Shown here: positions 63,779-64,000 of the stretch, one piece after another | How the letters are laid out: every line of letters begins with the position of its first letter | How positions within the stretch are numbered: the first letter of the stretch is position 1 | Assembly: GCA_013373205.1 (NCBI GenBank) | Contig: JABXIG010000003.1 | Coordinates: 1,033,853-1,097,852, forward strand | Length of the DNA: 64,000 bases | Reading direction: 5' to 3' | Source of the DNA: Methylocystaceae bacterium | Lineage (GTDB): Bacteria; Pseudomonadota; Alphaproteobacteria; Rhodospirillales; Terasakiellaceae | The notes under the pieces: model-generated | Seen by the model: the letters and a program-made list of their open reading frames with translations, nothing else | What the model was told of the DNA's origin: nothing | Databases searched by the model: none | Translations under genes and position numbers: made by a program

Positions 63779-64000
63779 GAAGCCCCCGTGCTTTTATTAT
63801 CCATCGCAATGTCATAATGACAAAAAGCACCCCACCAATAACGGCGATCAAACCACCAACACCCATTAACCCCATACTGAGGACTTTTTCAATGTTATCA
63901 AGTGACTGGGCCTGCCCTGCCGTTTTACGGGGCACGCCTTGACTACCAGCAAGAAACATACCGCTGGCATGCATAATCTGCCCCAGTCCATAAAGCCAAT
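63762..64000 (-). CDS. Heme-copper oxidase subunit I, C-terminal part (partial)
   Basis: The open frame runs off the window end. The visible 79 residues read WLYGLGQIMHASGMFLAGSQ and GVPRKTAGQAQ, then a final membrane helix (GGLIAVIGGVLFVIMTLRWI). The pattern of Gly-rich helix, VPRKT loop and last helix fits the end of a cytochrome oxidase subunit I, and the overlapping CuA gene supports this. Type cannot be told from the fragment. Base 64000 is not its start; the ATG at 63974 is internal. Confidence 0.7.
   Translation of the reverse strand, partial: WLYGLGQIMHASGMFLAGSQGVPRKTAGQAQSLDNIEKVLSMGLMGVGGLIAVIGGVLFVIMTLRWIIKARGLHEKTA

Overview
The window is a gene-dense chromosomal stretch of moderate GC with no insertion sequence, prophage or CRISPR array. 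The gene orders nagZ-scpA-scpB-tatABC-serS-surE-pcm-nlpD and pcm-like-tolC-popZ-valS, the PopZ protein, and the pst/pho operon layout all point to an alphaproteobacterium, probably a Rhodospirillales-like free-living (perhaps marine) bacterium. That placement is an inference from gene content and order; no rRNA gene is present to test it.

Region 1 (1-11.5 kb, + strand) is a housekeeping run: the tail of a SPOR-domain protein, nagZ, an M50 membrane protease, scpA and scpB, then an iron-type ABC transporter (permease and ATPase, with a candidate Fur operator and no binding protein), tatABC, serS, surE, pcm and an NlpD-like activator with a degenerate LytM domain. Region 2 (11.5-20.5 kb, - strand) holds ilvD, a HAD-like protein lacking its nucleophile, an unknown two-helix membrane protein, valS, popZ, a TolC protein and a divergent Pcm-like methyltransferase. 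Between 20.46 and 21.16 kb lies a tRNA-Cys/Asn/Asn cluster with a promoter and a terminator.

Region 3 (21-34 kb) contains an HTH regulator, an FNR-like regulator, a Pat-type acyl-CoA synthetase/acetyltransferase and a secretion locus: an outer-membrane TolC-family protein, an opposed CHASE2 adenylate cyclase, a type I secretion ABC exporter, its HlyD partner, and a MotA/MotB-like ion-channel pair. No flagellar gene and no RTX substrate is nearby. The stator-like pair behind a type I exporter recalls SiiA/SiiB of the Salmonella SPI-4 adhesin exporter and is the most interesting arrangement in the window.

Region 4 (34-44.9 kb, - strand) has an MBL-fold hydrolase, a SAM hydroxide adenosyltransferase (DUF62), a fatty-acid-hydroxylase family protein, an EamA transporter and the complete phosphate regulon phoR-pstS-pstC-pstA-pstB-phoU-phoB. 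A three-unit Pho box precedes pstS and a terminator separates pstS from pstC. Region 5 (44.9-51 kb) is a signalling cluster: a GGDEF/EAL protein, a PAS histidine kinase overlapping its CheY-like regulator, and an opposed LuxR-type regulator.

Region 6 (51-58 kb) is a biotin operon (esterase, bioF, BioH-like, bioC, bioD, all overlapping), hisI, an unrecognised protein and mnmC. Region 7 (58-64 kb, - strand) encodes terminal oxidases: the end of a second heme-copper oxidase (partial subunit I plus a short CuA subunit II), then ctaB, ctaE, sco, ctaC and ctaD, whose subunit I carries the YSHPxVY signature of A2-type enzymes, and a 37-residue membrane protein that lies after ctaD. No gene-free stretch without an annotated feature exceeds about 300 bp.
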